Below are positions 20,267 through 23,023 of a stretch of DNA of 23,023 bases, piece by piece. A program made the position numbers and the translations under genes. Origin of the DNA: JBFGCT01 sp041581055 (GTDB taxonomy: Bacteria; Actinomycetota; Acidimicrobiia; Acidimicrobiales; Ilumatobacteraceae); assembly GCA_041581055.1 (NCBI GenBank), contig JBFGCT010000051.1:1-23023 (forward strand), written 5' to 3'. The first letter of the stretch is position 1, and the number at the start of each line of letters is the position of its first letter. The notes under the pieces were generated by a model. It saw nothing but the letters and a program-made list of their open reading frames with translations, ran no database searches and was not told the origin of the DNA.

Positions 20267-22273
20267 TTACTCGACCGGTTCGAGGGCGACGAGCAGGTCG
20301 CCGGTGTCGACGCGCTCGCCGACCTGGAACCGAACCTCGGTGACGCGATTCGCGCCGACCGAGGTGATCTTGTGCTCCATCTTCATCGCCTCGACCACCA
20401 TCAGGACCTGGCCGTCGGCGACCGTGTCGCCGGCGGCGACGTTCAGCGCGATCACCGTGCCGGGCAGCGGGCAGATCGGGCCGCCGCCGGAGCGATCGAC
20501 GTCGGGCTCGACGAACGTCGGCGCCGGCGTCCACGCCAGCGACCCGGCCGGGCTGTGGGTCGTGAACGACGCCCCGTCGGGCACCACGTCGACCACCTGG
20601 CGCCGCCCGTCGATCTCGACGACCTGCCGGTCGACCGCACGGTCGAGGAGCCGTACTCGGGCCCGACGGCGAGTGTCGTCGAGCAGGCTCCCGTCGTCGC
20701 CGGGCATCGGCCACGGCCCGATCAACAGGTCGACCCGGCCGGGCCCTGTGAACACGTACTCGATGTGGTGCTCCTCATCGCCGCAGCGCCAGACCTCGCG
20801 CCGTCCCTGCGTGCGGACGTTGCGCCACCCCGACGGCGCGAACCCGGTGTGCGTGTCGGCCGCCCGCGCCAGCAGTTCGGCGGTGAACGACGCGCCGAGC
20901 AGCAACGCCACCCGATCGTCGCCGGTCGGCCCGGCCGGAGTCAGCACGGCGGGATGCTCGCCGAGGTACGCGGTCGGTGTGGCCGCCGCCAGGTAGTCGT
21001 GCTCGCCCAGCGTGGCGGCGAGCATGTCGACGTTCGTCCGCACGCCGATGACCTCCGAGGTGCGCAGCGCGCGCGCGAGTTGCCGGGCGGCGCCGACCCG
21101 CGTCGGCGCGTGCGAGATCACCTTCGCCAACAGCGAGTCGTAGTCGGAGCTGATCACCGAGCCGGCGCGCACCCCGGTGTCGACCCGCACGCCCGCACCG
21201 ATCTCGAAGTGGTCGACGCGCCCGGTCGACGGCATCCAGTCGGCGGCCGGGTCCTCGGCGACGACCCGCACCTCGATCGCGTGGCCGTCGAACCCGATGT
21301 CGTCCTGGGCGATCGGCAGGACCTCGCCGGACGCGACCCGCAGCTGGAGCTCGACCAGATCCAACCCGGTCACCGCCTCGGTCACCGGGTGCTCGACCTG
21401 CAGCCGCGTGTTCACCTCGAGGAACGTGACCGTGCCGTCGTCGCCGACCAGGAACTCGACCGTGCCGGCGTTCTGGTAGCCGACATGGCGGGCGAGCGCG
21501 GTCGCCCCGTCGCAGATCAACGAGCGCACCTCCGGGGTGATCCCCGCCGACGGCGACTCCTCGATCACCTTCTGGTTGCGGCGTTGGATCGAGCACTCCC
21601 GCTCGCCGAGGTGCACGACGTTGCCGTGGGCGTCGCCCATGATCTGGACCTCGATGTGCCGGCCGCGCTCGATGTACGGCTCGACGAACACCGTGCCGTC
21701 GCCGAACGCCGACAGCGCCTCCCGCGAGGCCGCGGCCAACCCCTCGGCCAGCTCGTCGACCGAGCGCACGACCCGCATCCCCCGCCCACCGCCGCCGGCC
21801 GCCGCCTTGACCAGCGCCGGCATCGGGATGTCGGCCGGGGCCGCGCCGTCGCGCACCTCGTAGATCGGCGTCGTCGGCACCCCGGCCTCGACCGCGGCCC
21901 GCTTGGCCGCGACCTTGTCGCCGAGCAGGGTGATCTGCTCGGGCGTCGGGCCGACCCAGATCAGCCCGGCGTCGATGACCTGCCGCGCGAACGCGGCGTT
22001 CTCGGCGAGGAAGCCGTAACCGGGGTGGATCGCGTCGGCGCCGTTGTCGAGCGCCGCCGCGATGACCGCGTCGCCGCGCAGGTAGCTCTCCGCCGGCGTG
22101 GCGCCGCCGAGCGCGACCGCGATGTCGACGGTGTCGGCGTGCAGCGCGTTGGCGTCGGGTTCGGAGTAGACACCGATCGTCCCGATGCCCAGCCGGTGGG
22201 CGGTGCGGGCGACGCGCACGGCGATCTCGCCACGGTTGGCGATCAGCAGCCGGTTGATCTCGCGCGCCGCCAT
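20267..22273 (-). CDS. Acyl-CoA carboxylase alpha subunit (biotin carboxylase + biotin carrier)
   Basis: The 668-residue protein uses ATP and bicarbonate to carboxylate its own biotin. The N-terminal biotin carboxylase domain begins INRLLIANRGEIAVR, with the glycine-rich ATP-grasp loop AAGGGGRGM (158-166), ERECSIQRRNQKVIEESPS (224-242) and EVNTRLQVEHPVTE (286-299). The biotin carrier domain at the C-terminus has EAMKM with biotinyl Lys631. Length and layout fit methylcrotonyl-, geranyl- or propionyl-CoA carboxylase alpha subunits. ATG 22273 shares its A with the TGA stop of the beta subunit gene and has GGAGGC five bases upstream, so the two are coupled. Substrate choice lies in the beta subunit. 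The AtuA-like neighbour favours a branched or isoprenoid acyl-CoA. Confidence 0.95.
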   Translation of the reverse strand: MAAREINRLLIANRGEIAVRVARTAHRLGIGTIGVYSEPDANALHADTVDIAVALGGATPAESYLRGDAVIAAALDNGADAIHPGYGFLAENAAFARQVIDAGLIWVGPTPEQITLLGDKVAAKRAAVEAGVPTTPIYEVRDGAAPADIPMPALVKAAAGGGGRGMRVVRSVDELAEGLAAASREALSAFGDGTVFVEPYIERGRHIEVQIMGDAHGNVVHLGERECSIQRRNQKVIEESPSAGITPEVRSLICDGATALARHVGYQNAGTVEFLVGDDGTVTFLEVNTRLQVEHPVTEAVTGLDLVELQLRVASGEVLPIAQDDIGFDGHAIEVRVVAEDPAADWMPSTGRVDHFEIGAGVRVDTGVRAGSVISSDYDSLLAKVISHAPTRVGAARQLARALRTSEVIGVRTNVDMLAATLGEHDYLAAATPTAYLGEHPAVLTPAGPTGDDRVALLLGASFTAELLARAADTHTGFAPSGWRNVRTQGRREVWRCGDEEHHIEYVFTGPGRVDLLIGPWPMPGDDGSLLDDTRRRARVRLLDRAVDRQVVEIDGRRQVVDVVPDGASFTTHSPAGSLAWTPAPTFVEPDVDRSGGGPICPLPGTVIALNVAAGDTVADGQVLMVVEAMKMEHKITSVGANRVTEVRFQVGERVDTGDLLVALEPVE

Positions 22274-23023
22274 CAGTGCCTCCACACGCCGTACTCGGTG
22301 GCCCCGGCGACGACGTTGCTGTGCGCCGCCGACAGCGCCATCCCGAGGACGGTGCGCGAGTCGGCGGGGTGGATGATCCCGTCGTCCCAGATGCGCCCGG
22401 TCGAGAACAGCGCCGTCGACTCGGTCTCGATCTGCGCCTCGAGCGCGCCGGTCTGCTCGGCCAGCGCCTCCTCGTCGACGTCGACACCGCGGCCGGCGGC
22501 GGCGTTGCGGGCGATGATCTCCATCACGCCGGCGAGCTGCTTGGGCCCCATCACGGCCACCCGGTGGTTCGGCCACGAGAAGATGAAGCGCGGGTTGTAC
22601 GCCTTGCCCGCCATGCCGTAGTTCCCGGCGCCGTAGCTGGCGCCGACCATCAGGTTGAAGTGCGGCACGGTCGAGTTCGACACCGCGTTGATCATCTTGG
22701 CGCCGTTGCGGATGATGCCGCCCTGCTCGGCCTTCGACCCCACCATGAAGCCGGTGATGTTGTGCAGGAACACGAGCGGGGTGTCGGTGCGGTTGCAGAG
22801 CTGGATGAACTGGGCGCCCTTCTTCGCCTCCTCGGAGAAGAGGATCCCGTTGTTGCCGAGCAGGCCGACGGGAAACCCGTGGATCGACCCCCACCCGCAC
22901 ACGAGCTTGTCGCCGTACAGTGGCTTGAACTCCTCGAAGCGCGAGCCGTCGAGGATGCGGGCGTAGATCTCGCGGATCTCGAACGGCACCCGCACGTCGG
23001 CCGACGCGCACCCGATCAGCTCG
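22273..23023 (-). CDS. Acyl-CoA carboxylase beta subunit (carboxyltransferase), partial at window edge
   Basis: About 249 C-terminal residues are visible; the start lies beyond base 23023. This subunit transfers CO2 from carboxybiotin to an acyl-CoA. Visible features are VPFEIREIYARILDGSRFEE, FPVGLLGNNGILFSEEAKKG, FIQLCNRTDTPLVFLHNITG and VGASYGAGNYGMAGKAYNP, the conserved run of methylcrotonyl-/geranyl-CoA carboxylase beta subunits and closer to those than to propionyl-CoA carboxylase. The frame is open from the edge through ELIGCASADVR, so the ATG at 22995 is internal. The stop TGA overlaps the alpha start by one base. It is the upstream gene of the pair, so the operon promoter is outside the window. 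Confidence 0.93.
   Translation of the reverse strand, partial: ELIGCASADVRVPFEIREIYARILDGSRFEEFKPLYGDKLVCGWGSIHGFPVGLLGNNGILFSEEAKKGAQFIQLCNRTDTPLVFLHNITGFMVGSKAEQGGIIRNGAKMINAVSNSTVPHFNLMVGASYGAGNYGMAGKAYNPRFIFSWPNHRVAVMGPKQLAGVMEIIARNAAAGRGVDVDEEALAEQTGALEAQIETESTALFSTGRIWDDGIIHPADSRTVLGMALSAAHSNVVAGATEYGVWRH

Noticed and set aside
22274..23011. Extension of the carboxylase alpha frame upstream of 22273
   Set aside because: It overlaps the beta subunit in the wrong frame. The beta frame has all the family motifs and ends in an overlapping TGATG.

Overview
This is GC-rich DNA with strongly GC-biased third codon positions. Two F420-type luciferase-like monooxygenases, an MMPL/RND exporter, an AtuA-linked biotin-dependent acyl-CoA carboxylase and apparently leaderless promoters suggest a high-GC actinobacterium. 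The Acidimicrobiia/Ilumatobacter group is my guess, inferred from gene content only. No rRNA, tRNA, CRISPR array, transposase or phage gene was seen.

Layout: (1) 1-36, the tail of a plus-strand gene. (2) 57-410, an array of hairpin repeats. (3) 436-2016, an ArfB-like peptidyl-tRNA hydrolase divergent from an F420-type oxidoreductase. (4) 2077-6087, minus strand: a PAP2 phosphatase, then an ABC ATPase and a FtsX-type permease. (5) 6219-7316, a second F420-type oxidoreductase, convergent with a 963-residue MMPL transporter (7348-10239). (6) 10464-11372, an orphan ProX/OpuAC-like substrate-binding lipoprotein. (7) 11380-17140, a membrane-protein cluster. It holds a PAP2-like/kinase fusion with a downstream lipoprotein, a divergent 52-residue membrane protein, and a PAP2 gene followed after 2 nt by an 815-residue protein (membrane domain + kinase-like domain + LPG-synthase-type membrane domain). 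(8) 17354-17619, a second hairpin array with the same core stem as the first. (9) 17648-23023, an AtuA-family protein, a divergent VOC protein, a 72-residue tail-anchored protein, an octamer tandem repeat, and an acyl-CoA carboxylase alpha/beta pair whose beta subunit runs off the window.

How the genes may work together: the AtuA-like protein and the carboxylase pair fit branched or isoprenoid acyl-CoA breakdown. The 11.4-17.1 kb cluster looks like membrane-lipid or polyprenyl-phosphate handling. In it, two proteins carry a PAP2-like membrane part lacking the catalytic histidines and fused to a kinase-like domain, while an intact PAP2 enzyme sits directly upstream of one of them. That cluster and the two related hairpin arrays are the most unusual content here.
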